A DNA stretch of 64,000 nucleotides from an uncultured Pelagibacteraceae bacterium (GCA_902635225.1 CACPNG010000002.1:1-64000), one strand, 5' to 3'. Positions 11,719 through 22,187 are shown, counted from the first letter of the stretch. The notes: a model not told the origin generated them from the sequence alone. Translations and numbers: made by a program.

Positions 11719-13214
11719 CTGTTAGATTTGCCACTTAATAATGAAAGTTGTTTAATCTTTAATCCTTTTAAATTATCTGCTGGTTTTATTGGATAATCAC
11801 CAGTAAAATAGTGATCACTATATTGTGGATAATTATCATTTCTTTTTTCACCTGATAAAGCTTTGTAAAGACCATCTAAACTTAAAAATTTTAATGTTTT
11901 GGCATTAATATAATCAGTCATTTCTTTTATATTTTTTTTATGCGCAAGCAACTCTTTCTCAGTCGGCATATCAACTCCATAAAAGTCAGGATATTTTATT
12001 TTTGGACATGCTATTCTAACATGAACCTCTTTAGCACCGCTTTCGTAAAGCATTTTAACGATTTTATGGCATGTAGTCCCTCTTACTAAAGAGTCGTCTA
12101 TTAAAATTATTGATTTATTTTTTACTATTGTCTTAGTAGAACTCAACTTTAATTTTACTCCTAAACTTCTAATGTTTTGTGTAGGTTCAATGAACGTTCT
12201 GCCAACATAGTGGTTTCTTATTAAACCTAACTCAAATAACTTCTTAGATTGTTCAGCATACCCAAGTGCAGCTGGAACGCCAGAGTCTGGCACTGGCACA
12301 ACAAAATCTGCACTCAAATCAGTTTCTTTTGCAAGTTCAGCGCCTAAATTTTTTCTGTATTCATAAGCACATTTTCCATTAATTAAACTATCTGGCCTTG
12401 CAAAATAAATATACTCAAATACACATGGTCTAGGTTTTTGGATTGGGAATGGCTTAATGCTGGTAAGTTTTTCGTTTTCAACAAACACTATTTCTCCATT
12501 TTCTACCTCTCTTATAAATTTAGCTCCTACAATATCTAGCGCACAGGTCTCTGAAGCAAAAATATAAGAGCTCTTAAGTTTTCCAATTACTAGCGGCCTT
12601 ATTCCAAATGGATCTCTCACACCAACTAATTTTTTATTTGTCATGAGAATTAATGAATATCCGCCTTGAATTTGAAAAAGAGTGTCAATCAACTTATCTA
12701 AAAATTTGCCCCTTTTAGATTTTGCAATAAGCTGGACAATAGTTTCCGTATCACTTGTGGTTCGAAATATTGCTCCGTCTTTGACAAGATTTTCTCTCAA
12801 AAGTAGCGCATTAGTCAGATTTCCGTTATGAGCTACACTTAATCCACCCATGTGTAAGTCAGCGAAAAATGGTTGAATATTTCTTAATGAAGTTTCTCCT
12901 GTGGTTGAATATCTATTATGACCAATTGCAAATTCTCCAGGTAATTTTTTTATAATTTCTGAATTTGTAAAGTGATCCCCAACTAATCCTTGTCTTTTTT
13001 CAGAGTGGTAATTTTTTCCATCAAATGAGACTATTCCACAACCTTCTTGCCCTCTATGTTGCAAAGCATGCAATCCTAAAGCTACAAGTGCAGAAGCATC
13101 AATGTGGTTTGAAATTCCAAAAATACCACATTCCTCTCGTAACTTATCTGAATTAAATTTTTTCAATTTTTTCTTTCGTATCAATAAAATCTTTACTTGA
13201 AGGAAATTCTTCAA
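11715..13214 (-). CDS. purF: Amidophosphoribosyltransferase
   Basis: 499 aa; propeptide then CGIFGISNH, HALQHRGQEGCGIVS, IGHNRYSTTG, IILIDDSLVRGTTCHKIV PRPP motif. Start uncertain (overlaps cvpA by about 60 nt). Confidence 0.96.
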   Translation of the reverse strand: MKNFLQVKILLIRKKKLKKFNSDKLREECGIFGISNHIDASALVALGLHALQHRGQEGCGIVSFDGKNYHSEKRQGLVGDHFTNSEIIKKLPGEFAIGHNRYSTTGETSLRNIQPFFADLHMGGLSVAHNGNLTNALLLRENLVKDGAIFRTTSDTETIVQLIAKSKRGKFLDKLIDTLFQIQGGYSLILMTNKKLVGVRDPFGIRPLVIGKLKSSYIFASETCALDIVGAKFIREVENGEIVFVENEKLTSIKPFPIQKPRPCVFEYIYFARPDSLINGKCAYEYRKNLGAELAKETDLSADFVVPVPDSGVPAALGYAEQSKKLFELGLIRNHYVGRTFIEPTQNIRSLGVKLKLSSTKTIVKNKSIILIDDSLVRGTTCHKIVKMLYESGAKEVHVRIACPKIKYPDFYGVDMPTEKELLAHKKNIKEMTDYINAKTLKFLSLDGLYKALSGEKRNDNYPQYSDHYFTGDYPIKPADNLKGLKIKQLSLLSGKSNS

Positions 13215-13698
13215 TCAATAATTCACTTCCTTTGTAAATTATATTAAAGGATTTTGCTCTATCTGCAGATATACCCCAATTATTATAAGGATAAAACCAA
13301 TTAAATATAGTAAATATACATACACACACCACGTATCCCTTAAAAATACCAAATATAAAGCCAAAAGTTTTATCAATTGAACCAACTCCAGTCCAAGTTA
13401 CTGCTCTACTTAAAGCTTTACTAATTACAATCAATATAAATAATGTAAAAATAAATATAGCAATTCCTAATCCTACATTGTTTATAAATTCAGACTCAAT
13501 ATAATCACTTACATAGGGCTGAAGTTTTGGTACTAAAATTATTGTAATTATCGTAGAAAGTATCCATTTCATAAATGAAATCAAACTTAGTGAGAAACCT
13601 TTCAAAAAACATTGAATAATGGTGTAAATCATAATAATGGCAACAGCTATGTCGAATAAATTTATATTTCCTAAAATATTATCTACTTGTTCCAACAT
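13153..13698 (-). CDS. cvpA: CvpA family membrane protein
   Basis: 181 aa, four predicted TM segments; located directly upstream of purF as in classical cvpA-purF operons. Confidence 0.85.
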   Translation of the reverse strand: MLEQVDNILGNINLFDIAVAIIMIYTIIQCFLKGFSLSLISFMKWILSTIITIILVPKLQPYVSDYIESEFINNVGLGIAIFIFTLFILIVISKALSRAVTWTGVGSIDKTFGFIFGIFKGYVVCVCIFTIFNWFYPYNNWGISADRAKSFNIIYKGSELLIEEFPSSKDFIDTKEKIEKI

Positions 13699-16172
13699 TA
13701 CAAAGATTTTGTACCATCACCAAAAGGTTTATAAACCAAAAGTAATTTAGGAAGTAAAGTTAGCACTGAAATCATTGCTAACAACATAGCCACTCCTGTA
13801 AAAAAACCAAAATAAATTGTTGGGATAAAATTTGATAAAACGAGTATAGAAAATCCAAAAACAATTGTTATTGAGGTATTTAAAATTGCGATACCCACAG
13901 TTTGATGGCATCTATCTAAAGTTTGGTTGTAGTCTTTGATTTTGTCAAACTCTTCTTTAAACCTATAAATATAATGGATACTGTTATCAACTGCGATACC
14001 AATAGTTATTGCAGCAATTGTGATTGTCATCATGTCAAGAGGAATGTTCAGAAAACCAATAAATCCAAGAATAAAAAAAGCAGCAATAAAGTTTGGCACT
14101 ATTCCTATGAAAGATAAAGTAACATTTCTAAATAGGATAAAAAACATTAAAAATATTCCCAACATAACTATTCCTAAAGTAAGAATTTGAGATTTAAATA
14201 AACTTTGTAATAAATTATTGAACAAAATTAGTACACCTGTTAACTTATACTCTTCTTTTTCTAAATTCAATTTAATGTTAAGATCACTATTAATCTTTTT
14301 TATAAGATCATTTCGTCTTAAGTTTTCTAGAGAGTCTTTTACTCTTACAGAAATTCTGGCTTCATCATCCTCAACTGAAATATAAGGTGATATAATTTCT
14401 TGTTTTATTTCCTCTGGAATTTTGCTGTATAAAACTGCAATTTCCAAACTTTGTAATTCTTTTTTATTTAAATCTTCTGCAACTCTTAGAATAGATCCAA
14501 AAGATAGAACTTTACCTATTTCTGGCAAGGAGTCTAAATAATCATGTACTTTTAGAATTTTATCCATTTTATCTCTCGTAAACCAGTATTTTGACCTATC
14601 TTCCTCTTTTTTATTATCTTCATCCCATTCAGAAAATTCATCGTCATCCGTTTTTTTACTTTTTGTAGATGGAAACTTAAGAATAATATTTAAAGGTGTA
14701 GTCCCTCCAAGATCATCATCAATTTTTTTCATTCCTTTATAAATCTCAGTTTCTTTATCAAAATAATTTATAAAACTATTTTCTACCTCAAGTTTTGATA
14801 TGCCAAATACACTCAAAAAAATTATTACTAAAGTAGGACCAAATATTAAAATTTTATTACTTTTTGCTATAGATCCAAGTGTTGAAGTTATAAATGACTT
14901 ATCTTTATTTTTTACATCAATTTCTTTTTCTTTAGCAAAAATATTTAATAAGGAGGGTAAAAGAGTAAAAGTTACTACTAAGGAAACAAGCAATCCTAGT
15001 GTCATCATCCACCCAAAATCAATAATTGGCTTTATACCACTAAATATTAATGACAAAAAAGCACAAATGGTTGTTAAAACGGTGTAGATTATAGGAGGCA
15101 TCATTTTTTTACTTGCTAAAATAATCGTCTCTCCTTTTGATAAAAGTGGAAATTCTTTTTTTAATTGTAAAAATCTTACAGTTAAATGGATATTCATTGC
15201 CATATTCAGTATTAACATTAAAGCAATAAAGTTTGATGAAATAACAGTAACTTTCCAACCAATTGAACCTAGCAGGCCAATCATAATTATAACTGATGTA
15301 GCGCAACCCAGTAAAGGCATAATAACCCATTTAATTTTTTTGAAAATAAACCACAAAGTAAAAATTATAAATATAAATACTCCAACTCCAAATACAATTA
15401 TATCGTTTTTTATAAAACTCATCATGTCATCAGCAATCATTGGAATCCCACCCAAGTGAATTTTTGCATTTTCTCCGTATTTATTTATTATATCCCGGAT
15501 TTCATTAATATTTTGATGATTTCGAATATTATAAAGATTTTTGTACTCCTCATATTCTTTCAAAAATTTTTTATAGTTTTTTTTCTCCTCTTTTTTTAAT
15601 CCAGTTTCAATTGATTGGTCATAATATTTATCTTTGATTTTTACGTACTCGGCTAATCTTTCATCTTTTTTTAAATAAATTACTATTCCTGAAGTTTTTC
15701 CATCTTCACTAATCACATAATTCTTATATATTGGACTATTCAGAATCTCATCAAAACCTCTATTTCTATCAATTTCAGGATAAGCCAACGTTTTGTAATT
15801 TTTTAATCTTTCCATTAAATTTTCATCTGTGCTTTTCAATAAAGGGACATCAATTACAGTAATTACACTGTCAACCCAGGTTAATTTTTCTATTTTTGAT
15901 TTTAATAATTGTAAATTTAGTATAGTTTCCTTATCAGTAAAGCTTGATACTGGGGTATAGGTGAGAACTAAGAAATCTTTAGATTTATATCTTTCATTAA
16001 CTTCTCTTAAATATTTAAGGTCTTTATCTCCCTCTAAAAGAAGTGCATCGGAGGAAGCATCCAAATTAAAGTCTTTAGCTTTATAAAGAGAGAAAACAAT
16101 TAATATTAATAATAAAAAAAGAGTTATTTTTGAAAAATCTATAACAAATTTTTTATAAATATAAGACCACAT
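13698..16172 (-). CDS. RND/MMPL superfamily exporter
   Basis: 824 aa; two repeated TM blocks with large periplasmic loops; MMTITIAAITIGIAVDNSIHYIYRFKEE motif typical of MMPL/HpnN-like exporters. Confidence 0.85.
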   Translation of the reverse strand: MWSYIYKKFVIDFSKITLFLLLILIVFSLYKAKDFNLDASSDALLLEGDKDLKYLREVNERYKSKDFLVLTYTPVSSFTDKETILNLQLLKSKIEKLTWVDSVITVIDVPLLKSTDENLMERLKNYKTLAYPEIDRNRGFDEILNSPIYKNYVISEDGKTSGIVIYLKKDERLAEYVKIKDKYYDQSIETGLKKEEKKNYKKFLKEYEEYKNLYNIRNHQNINEIRDIINKYGENAKIHLGGIPMIADDMMSFIKNDIIVFGVGVFIFIIFTLWFIFKKIKWVIMPLLGCATSVIIMIGLLGSIGWKVTVISSNFIALMLILNMAMNIHLTVRFLQLKKEFPLLSKGETIILASKKMMPPIIYTVLTTICAFLSLIFSGIKPIIDFGWMMTLGLLVSLVVTFTLLPSLLNIFAKEKEIDVKNKDKSFITSTLGSIAKSNKILIFGPTLVIIFLSVFGISKLEVENSFINYFDKETEIYKGMKKIDDDLGGTTPLNIILKFPSTKSKKTDDDEFSEWDEDNKKEEDRSKYWFTRDKMDKILKVHDYLDSLPEIGKVLSFGSILRVAEDLNKKELQSLEIAVLYSKIPEEIKQEIISPYISVEDDEARISVRVKDSLENLRRNDLIKKINSDLNIKLNLEKEEYKLTGVLILFNNLLQSLFKSQILTLGIVMLGIFLMFFILFRNVTLSFIGIVPNFIAAFFILGFIGFLNIPLDMMTITIAAITIGIAVDNSIHYIYRFKEEFDKIKDYNQTLDRCHQTVGIAILNTSITIVFGFSILVLSNFIPTIYFGFFTGVAMLLAMISVLTLLPKLLLVYKPFGDGTKSL

Positions 16173-16225
16173 CAGAATAGTTCAGATATATCGTAATTTA
16201 TTTATAACTAAAGAAAAAATTAGGT

Positions 16226-17659
16226 CTAATTTTTGTTTAAATCTTTAAATTTTGTATAAATTCCCTCAAACTCAACTTTTATAGTGCCAGTTGGTCCATG
16301 TCTTTGTTTTCCAAGTATAATGTCAGCAAGACCATTTACATCATTCATCTTTGATTGCCATTCTGCATGTTCAATAGATCCTAATTTTGGTTGTTTTCTC
16401 TCCAAATAATAAGCCTCCCTGTAGACAAACATTACAACATCAGCATCTTGTTCAATTGATCCAGACTCTCTTAAATCAGCTAACTGTGGCTGTTTATCAT
16501 CTCTTTGTTCCACTGCTCTTGACAGCTGAGATAGAGCTAAAACTGGTACTGATAATTCTTTCGCCAAAGCTTTTAAACCTTGAGTAATTTCAGAAATTTC
16601 CTGAACTCTACCCTCATTTTTATTTGAGCTCGACCTCATTAGTTGAATATAATCAACAACCACTAAATTAAGCCCGTGAAGCCTTTTAATTCTTCTAGCT
16701 CTATTGCTTAGCGTGGCTATAGTGATAGCGGGCGTTTCATCGATAAATAAAGGCAAATTATATATATTTCTTGAAGTTTCTATATATCTATTAATTTCTT
16801 CTTCTGAAACTTTACCTCGTCTAATGTCGTCAGATTTAATCTTTGCCTGTTCAGATAAAATTCTAGTTGATAGTTGCTCAGATGACATCTCTAAAGAAAA
16901 AAAAGCTACTGAAGATTTCTCATCCGTTTTTGAAATATGTTTTGCTGCATTATAAGCAATATTTGTTGCTAGAGCAGTTTTTCCCATCGAAGGTCTTCCA
17001 GCTAAAATTATTAAATCAGATTTATGTAATCCTCCTAGCTTTTCATCTAAGTCAGTTAGACCTGTCGGAACACCAACGATACCTTGATCACTTTGCATAG
17101 CCATTGTTGCCATCTCTATAGTTTGATCTAATGCCTGATTAAATTTCAAATACGATTGAGAGAAGGTTCCTTTTTCTGCTAAATCATAAAGTGATTTTTC
17201 AGTTCCTTCAATAATACTTTCAGCGTTCTGTTCATCTGAACTAGCATTTAAAGTATCTGAAGATAGTTTATTTGAAATTAAAACTAATTCTCTTCTTAAA
17301 TACATCTCGTGAACGATTTTAGCATAATCTATTGCTTGCTTTGGAGAACTTGAAAATCTTGTGAGCTTTACTAGATATTCTGTTCCTCCAACTTCTTTTA
17401 GCATATTATCTTTTTCAAAAAAATTCTTTAGTGTGATTGGATTTGCAATCATTCCTTTATTATTCAAACTTTGAATGACTTCAAATATTTTTATATGAGC
17501 TGGATCATAGAAAATAGAAGAGTCTACAATATTTGAAATTTCGTCAATTATATCGTTATTAACAAGTATTGAACCCAATAATGCCTGCTCTGCTTCAATA
17601 TTTGAAGGATGTTTATTTTCGGTATTATTTAAAATGGTTTTTATTTCTTCCACATACAT
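16226..17659 (-). CDS. dnaB: Replicative DNA helicase DnaB
   Basis: 477 aa; PSNIEAEQALLGSILVN, LIILAGRPSMGKTALATNIAYNAA, LVVVDYIQLM, LADLRESGSIEQDADVVMFVYR. Confidence 0.98.
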   Translation of the reverse strand: MYVEEIKTILNNTENKHPSNIEAEQALLGSILVNNDIIDEISNIVDSSIFYDPAHIKIFEVIQSLNNKGMIANPITLKNFFEKDNMLKEVGGTEYLVKLTRFSSSPKQAIDYAKIVHEMYLRRELVLISNKLSSDTLNASSDEQNAESIIEGTEKSLYDLAEKGTFSQSYLKFNQALDQTIEMATMAMQSDQGIVGVPTGLTDLDEKLGGLHKSDLIILAGRPSMGKTALATNIAYNAAKHISKTDEKSSVAFFSLEMSSEQLSTRILSEQAKIKSDDIRRGKVSEEEINRYIETSRNIYNLPLFIDETPAITIATLSNRARRIKRLHGLNLVVVDYIQLMRSSSNKNEGRVQEISEITQGLKALAKELSVPVLALSQLSRAVEQRDDKQPQLADLRESGSIEQDADVVMFVYREAYYLERKQPKLGSIEHAEWQSKMNDVNGLADIILGKQRHGPTGTIKVEFEGIYTKFKDLNKN

Positions 17660-17727
17660 ATAATAGGCTTGGTAGAGGCTTATGAAAGATAAAAGTTACA
17701 CACTCTTTTTTTAGATCTGTGGAAAAG

Positions 17728-18183
17728 TTATTTAGTCTGAATTTTACTAATCTTTAAGGAGATGTTAGCTTTTACTTCAGCATGAAAATTTATGTCTACT
17801 TTATAAGAACCTATTTTATTCAACTCTTCTTTTAAAATTATTTGAGATGGACTCACATCAACATTAGTTTTTTCTTTAATCAAATTTGTTATTTCTTTAG
17901 GCTTTATTGAGCCATATAAATCTCCATTATCTTTACTTTCTTTTGAAAATGTAAAAGTTTTGTTATTTATTAATACAGCAATTTCTTTAAATTTATTTTT
18001 TGTTTCTGAGTTTTTTCTATTTAATTCGTCCTTTTTTTTATTAACTAAATCGAGATTTTCTTTATTAAACCTTAGAGCCTTACCTTTCTTAAGTAAAAAA
18101 TTTCTACCGTAACCATTTTTTACTTTAACTTTGTCCCCTATATTTCCAAGATTTATGATATTTTCTAATAATATTAATTCCAT
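17728..18183 (-). CDS. rplI: 50S ribosomal protein L9
   Basis: MELILLENIINLGNIGDKVKVKNGYGRNFLLKKGKA. Confidence 0.97.
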   Translation of the reverse strand: MELILLENIINLGNIGDKVKVKNGYGRNFLLKKGKALRFNKENLDLVNKKKDELNRKNSETKNKFKEIAVLINNKTFTFSKESKDNGDLYGSIKPKEITNLIKEKTNVDVSPSQIILKEELNKIGSYKVDINFHAEVKANISLKISKIQTK

Positions 18184-18455
18184 TAGATTAATCCCAAGAT
18201 TTTAGCTTTTTTAATTTCACGAGTTAATTTTCTTTGCTTATTATAAGACACTGAAGTAATTTTTGAAGATATTATCTTTCCATTATCAGAAACATATTTT
18301 TTTAGTAAACTTATATTTTTATAATCAATAATAGGGGGATTTTTAACAGATAGCGGGCATTTTTTTGAAAATTTGCTATCAGATTTTTGAAATAAGCTTA
18401 GCTTATTCATAGAGCCAGAATTTTTTCTTTGAAATTTTTTATTTTTCCTTTTCAT
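18183..18455 (-). CDS. rpsR: 30S ribosomal protein S18
   Basis: IDYKNISLLKKYVSDNGKIISSKITSVSYNKQRKLTREIKKAKILGLI. Confidence 0.96.
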   Translation of the reverse strand: MKRKNKKFQRKNSGSMNKLSLFQKSDSKFSKKCPLSVKNPPIIDYKNISLLKKYVSDNGKIISSKITSVSYNKQRKLTREIKKAKILGLI

Positions 18456-18778
18456 TATTTTTCTTTTTTGAAAAACTCTTTTGTTGTATCTAGTTTTTTA
18501 TATTTTACTGTAAGATATCTAATGATTTTACCATCAACTTTAATTTTCTTTTCAATAGCATCTAAGGTTTTTTTATCTCCCTCAAATTTAAAATGAATAT
18601 AAAAACCTTTTCTATAATTCTTAATTTTATTTGTTAAATTTAGTAATCCCCATTCTTCAATTTTAAGAACTTTTCCAGAAGAGTTATTGATTAGTTTATT
18701 ATAAGTCTCTTTAATTATTTTTAACTCTTTTTCAGCTAAATCCTGTTTAGCTACAATAGTATTTTCGTAAAAAGCCAT
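18455..18778 (-). CDS. rpsF: 30S ribosomal protein S6
   Basis: MAFYENTIVAKQDL, WGLLNLTNKIKNYRKGFYIHFKFEG; operon context with rpsR/rplI. Confidence 0.96.
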   Translation of the reverse strand: MAFYENTIVAKQDLAEKELKIIKETYNKLINNSSGKVLKIEEWGLLNLTNKIKNYRKGFYIHFKFEGDKKTLDAIEKKIKVDGKIIRYLTVKYKKLDTTKEFFKKEK

Positions 18779-18864
18779 ATTATGTTATCAATGTTATAGA
18801 TGCTGGGTTATACTATAATGAATAGTTATAGCAATACTAATTATTATTAATTAAATTAAGAAAA

Positions 18865-19809
18865 ATGGGCGCTTTATTATTTCCAGGTCAAGGATCACAA
18901 ATTGTGGGCATGGGATCAGAATTTTTTCAGAATTTTGAAAAAGTTAAAAAAATATTTAAAGACGCTGATGAAAAATTGAATTTTCCAATCTCAAAAATAA
19001 TTTTAAACGGTCCAGAGCAAACATTGCAACTTACTCAAAATACTCAACCAGCAATTCTCACTGTGAGTTACTCAATTTTTAAAATAATGGTTGAAGAATT
19101 TGATTTTGATTTAAAACAAATAAAATTTTTTGCTGGGCACTCCTTGGGAGAATATAGCGCTTTAGTTTGTGCTGGATCTTTAAATTTTAGTGATGCACTT
19201 TTTCTTCTTCACGAGAGAGGAAAAGCGATGCAAGAAGCAGTACCTCTTGGAAAAGGAGCAATGTTGGCTGTTTTAGGTATTGAGATAGGTGAGGTAAAAG
19301 AGCTTATTAAAAAATCACAAAATAATAGATCTGGTATTTGTGAAATAGCTAACGATAATTCCAAAGGGCAAGTAATAATTAGTGGTGATAGTGATAGTAT
19401 TAAAAAATTTCAATTATTTTTAAAAGAAAAAAAGATAAAAAGTATTCCTTTAAAAGTAAGCGCCCCGTTTCATTGTTCTTTGATGAAACCTGCTGCAGAA
19501 AGTATGAGTGAAAAAATAAAAAATACTAATTTTACTAAACCAAAATTTGATATTATAAATAACGTCAAAGCTTTACCAGAAACTGAGGCTGAAAATATAA
19601 AAAGTTTACTAATTGATCAAATTTATAGCACTGTAAAATGGAGAGAAAGTATAATCAAAATCTCAGAATATGGAGTTTCAAATTTTATCGAAATTGGTCC
19701 AGGAAAAGCTTTGACTGGAATGGTAAAACGAACATTAAATGATGTAAAAAGCTTTTCAATTAATTCGATAGCTGATATTAAAAATCTTAAAAATGAATTT
19801 AAAAAATAA
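18865..19809 (+). CDS. fabD: Malonyl-CoA:ACP S-malonyltransferase
   Basis: LFPGQGSQIVGMG, AGHSLGEYSALVCAG, VSAPFHCSLMKPAA. Confidence 0.97.
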   Translation: MGALLFPGQGSQIVGMGSEFFQNFEKVKKIFKDADEKLNFPISKIILNGPEQTLQLTQNTQPAILTVSYSIFKIMVEEFDFDLKQIKFFAGHSLGEYSALVCAGSLNFSDALFLLHERGKAMQEAVPLGKGAMLAVLGIEIGEVKELIKKSQNNRSGICEIANDNSKGQVIISGDSDSIKKFQLFLKEKKIKSIPLKVSAPFHCSLMKPAAESMSEKIKNTNFTKPKFDIINNVKALPETEAENIKSLLIDQIYSTVKWRESIIKISEYGVSNFIEIGPGKALTGMVKRTLNDVKSFSINSIADIKNLKNEFKK

Positions 19810-20524
19810 AAAGGTCCTTATTACCGGTGCGACAGGCGGAATAGGAAATTGCATTGTAAAAAAATTTCATGATCTTGAAGCTAAAATATTTGCATCAGGG
19901 ACTAACGAAGAAAAACTAAAAGATCTAAAAAATAAATTTACTAACATACACGCAGAAAAATTTAAATTAGATGAGCATAATAAAATAGAAAATTTTATAA
20001 ACCTTGTAGATGAAAAATTGGGAGGTATTGATATTTTAATAAACAATGCTGGAATTACTTTAGATAATTTATCAATAAGGCTTTCAGAAGATAATTGGAA
20101 AAAAGTTTTAGACATAAATTTAACCTCAACTTTTTTAATGTGTAAATTTGTAATTAAAAAAATGCTTAAACAAAAAAGTGGCAAAGTAGTAAATATAACA
20201 TCTGTAGTAGGGCATACAGGAAATCTTGGTCAAGCCAATTACTCAGCGTCAAAGGCTGGAATTGTTGCTTTTTCGAAAAGTTTAGCAATAGAATATGCTA
20301 AGAAAAATATTAACATCAACTGTATTTCACCTGGATTTATAAAATCTGAAATGACTGATAAAATTAGTGAGGACTTTAAAAAAATCCTTTTAAGTAAAAT
20401 TCCGTCTGGAAACCTAGGGACTGGCGAAGATGTATCAAATTGTGTAGCATTTTTAGCTTCAGATATGGCCAGTTATATTAATGGCGAAACTATACATGTT
20501 AATGGCGGAATGTATATGGCTTGA
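19793..20524 (+). CDS. fabG: 3-oxoacyl-ACP reductase
   Basis: SDR family: VLITGATGGIGNCIV, NNAGITLDNL, YSASKAGIVAFSKSLA, INCISPGFIKSEMTD. Confidence 0.97.
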   Translation: MNLKNKKVLITGATGGIGNCIVKKFHDLEAKIFASGTNEEKLKDLKNKFTNIHAEKFKLDEHNKIENFINLVDEKLGGIDILINNAGITLDNLSIRLSEDNWKKVLDINLTSTFLMCKFVIKKMLKQKSGKVVNITSVVGHTGNLGQANYSASKAGIVAFSKSLAIEYAKKNININCISPGFIKSEMTDKISEDFKKILLSKIPSGNLGTGEDVSNCVAFLASDMASYINGETIHVNGGMYMA

Positions 20525-20573
20525 CAATTCTGTTTAATAATTTATTAAGAAATCATACACACGAAAGGATTTC

Positions 20574-20813
20574 ATGTCAGATGACGTTAAAGCAAAAATA
20601 AAAAAAATTGTAGCAGATCATTTAGGGATAGAGGAAGAAAAAGTTACTGATGAGGCAAGTTTTATAGACGATCTTGGAGCAGATAGTTTAGATACTGTAG
20701 AGTTAGTCATGGCTTTTGAGGAAGAATTTGGTTCAGAAATATCCGATAGTGAAGCAGAAAAAATATTAACTGTAGGTGATGCTATCAAATTTATTGAGAG
20801 TAAAACTAGTTAA
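20574..20813 (+). CDS. acpP: Acyl carrier protein
   Basis: 79 aa; [22 protein letters not shown] phosphopantetheine site. Confidence 0.98.
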   Translation: MSDDVKAKIKKIVADHLGIEEEKVTDEASFIDDLGADSLDTVELVMAFEEEFGSEISDSEAEKILTVGDAIKFIESKTS

Positions 20814-20830
20814 AAGACAATTATCTGTTA

Positions 20831-21427
20831 ATGAAACATGATAAAGAAAATATCATGGTTATTTTATCGTCTCCTTCTGGAGTTGGAAAAACAACTCTGA
20901 CTAAGAAAATTCAGCAGAAGTATAAAAATTTTAAAATATCAGTTTCCCACACCACTAGAACTCCACGATCAAATGAAGTTGATGGGGTAGACTATCATTT
21001 TGTCTCAAAAGATAAATTTAAAGAATTAATTGATGATGGAAAATTTTATGAATACGCAAAAATTTTTGAGAATTATTATGGAACATTAAAAAAATATGTT
21101 GATGAAACTATTAAAGAAAATGATATTTTATTCGATATAGATTGGCAGGGCACAAAACAACTTTCTAAATTTAAAAATCTTAACATAATTAAAATTTATC
21201 TTATTACCGATAAAGTAGAATTAAAAAGTAGATTAATAAAAAGAAATCAAAACACAAATGACGAGGTAAAAAAAAGATTTAATTCGTTTGATGAAGATAT
21301 AAAACATTGGAATGATTATGACTATATTATAATCAACAAAAATCTTGAAAATTGTTTTAGACAAATTGAAAACATTATTGAAATTAATAAAATTAAACCA
21401 AATTTTTTTTTTCAAAAAATTCAGTAA
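20831..21427 (+). CDS. gmk: Guanylate kinase
   Basis: LSSPSGVGKTTLTKKI, SVSHTTRTPRSNEVDGVDYHFVS, DIDWQGTKQL. Confidence 0.97.
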   Translation: MKHDKENIMVILSSPSGVGKTTLTKKIQQKYKNFKISVSHTTRTPRSNEVDGVDYHFVSKDKFKELIDDGKFYEYAKIFENYYGTLKKYVDETIKENDILFDIDWQGTKQLSKFKNLNIIKIYLITDKVELKSRLIKRNQNTNDEVKKRFNSFDEDIKHWNDYDYIIINKNLENCFRQIENIIEINKIKPNFFFQKIQ

Positions 21428-22187
21428 TTTCGTAGTAAATATCAGGATTTAATTGTGATGGTCTTGAGTCAATTTTTAAACCATTAATTTGGCTAATCTC
21501 CTTTTCAGTTAAAATTTTTTTAATATTTTTATTTACTATTTTCCTTCGTTCTGAAAATAATATATTAGTAATTTTTTCAAGATTACTAACGTTTTTTATT
21601 TTAAATTTATTTCTATTTATTGGTTGAAAATGCAATAGAGTCGAGGTTACTTTTGGCTTAGGAGTGAAGCAATTAGCAGATATATTGAACTTTCTAAAAA
21701 CTTTTAACCTATAATTTGATATTATTGATATTCTACCGTAATCAGCTGAAGTATATTTTCCAGTAATTTTATCCGCTAACTCTTTTTGGAACATTAATAT
21801 AAGATCACTAAATTTAGGAGGCCAAACCTTAAATTTTAAAAACTTTACTAAAATTTGAGAAGAAATGTTATAAGGCAAATTACCAAATATGATTGTATCC
21901 TCTTTAATAATTTTCTCAATATTTATATTTAGAATATCATCATTATATAATTTCAGAATATGATTATGTGAATATTTCAATTTAAGATTTTCAAATAAAA
22001 CATTATCCTTTTCAATCAGTATAAGTGATTTTGGGTTATTTTTTATAATTTCTTCAGTTAAAGCACCTTTACCTGGACCTATTTCAATTATGTTCTTATC
22101 CTTGATGTTAATGAAGTTAATAATCTTTTTTATTATATTTTTATCAATTAAAAAATTCTGACCTAAGGATTTCTTAGCAAATATCAT
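21393..22187 (-). CDS. rsmA: 16S rRNA (adenine1518-N6/1519-N6)-dimethyltransferase
   Basis: KKSLGQNFLIDKNIIKKI, IIEIGPGKGALTEEI, IFGNLPYNISSQILVKFL. Confidence 0.97.
   Translation of the reverse strand: MIFAKKSLGQNFLIDKNIIKKIINFINIKDKNIIEIGPGKGALTEEIIKNNPKSLILIEKDNVLFENLKLKYSHNHILKLYNDDILNINIEKIIKEDTIIFGNLPYNISSQILVKFLKFKVWPPKFSDLILMFQKELADKITGKYTSADYGRISIISNYRLKVFRKFNISANCFTPKPKVTSTLLHFQPINRNKFKIKNVSNLEKITNILFSERRKIVNKNIKKILTEKEISQINGLKIDSRPSQLNPDIYYEITEFFEKKNLV

Noticed and set aside
18779-18864. S6:S18 autoregulatory leader upstream of rpsF
   Set aside because: No convincing hairpin with the CCG-containing bulge could be drawn in the short AT-rich leader.
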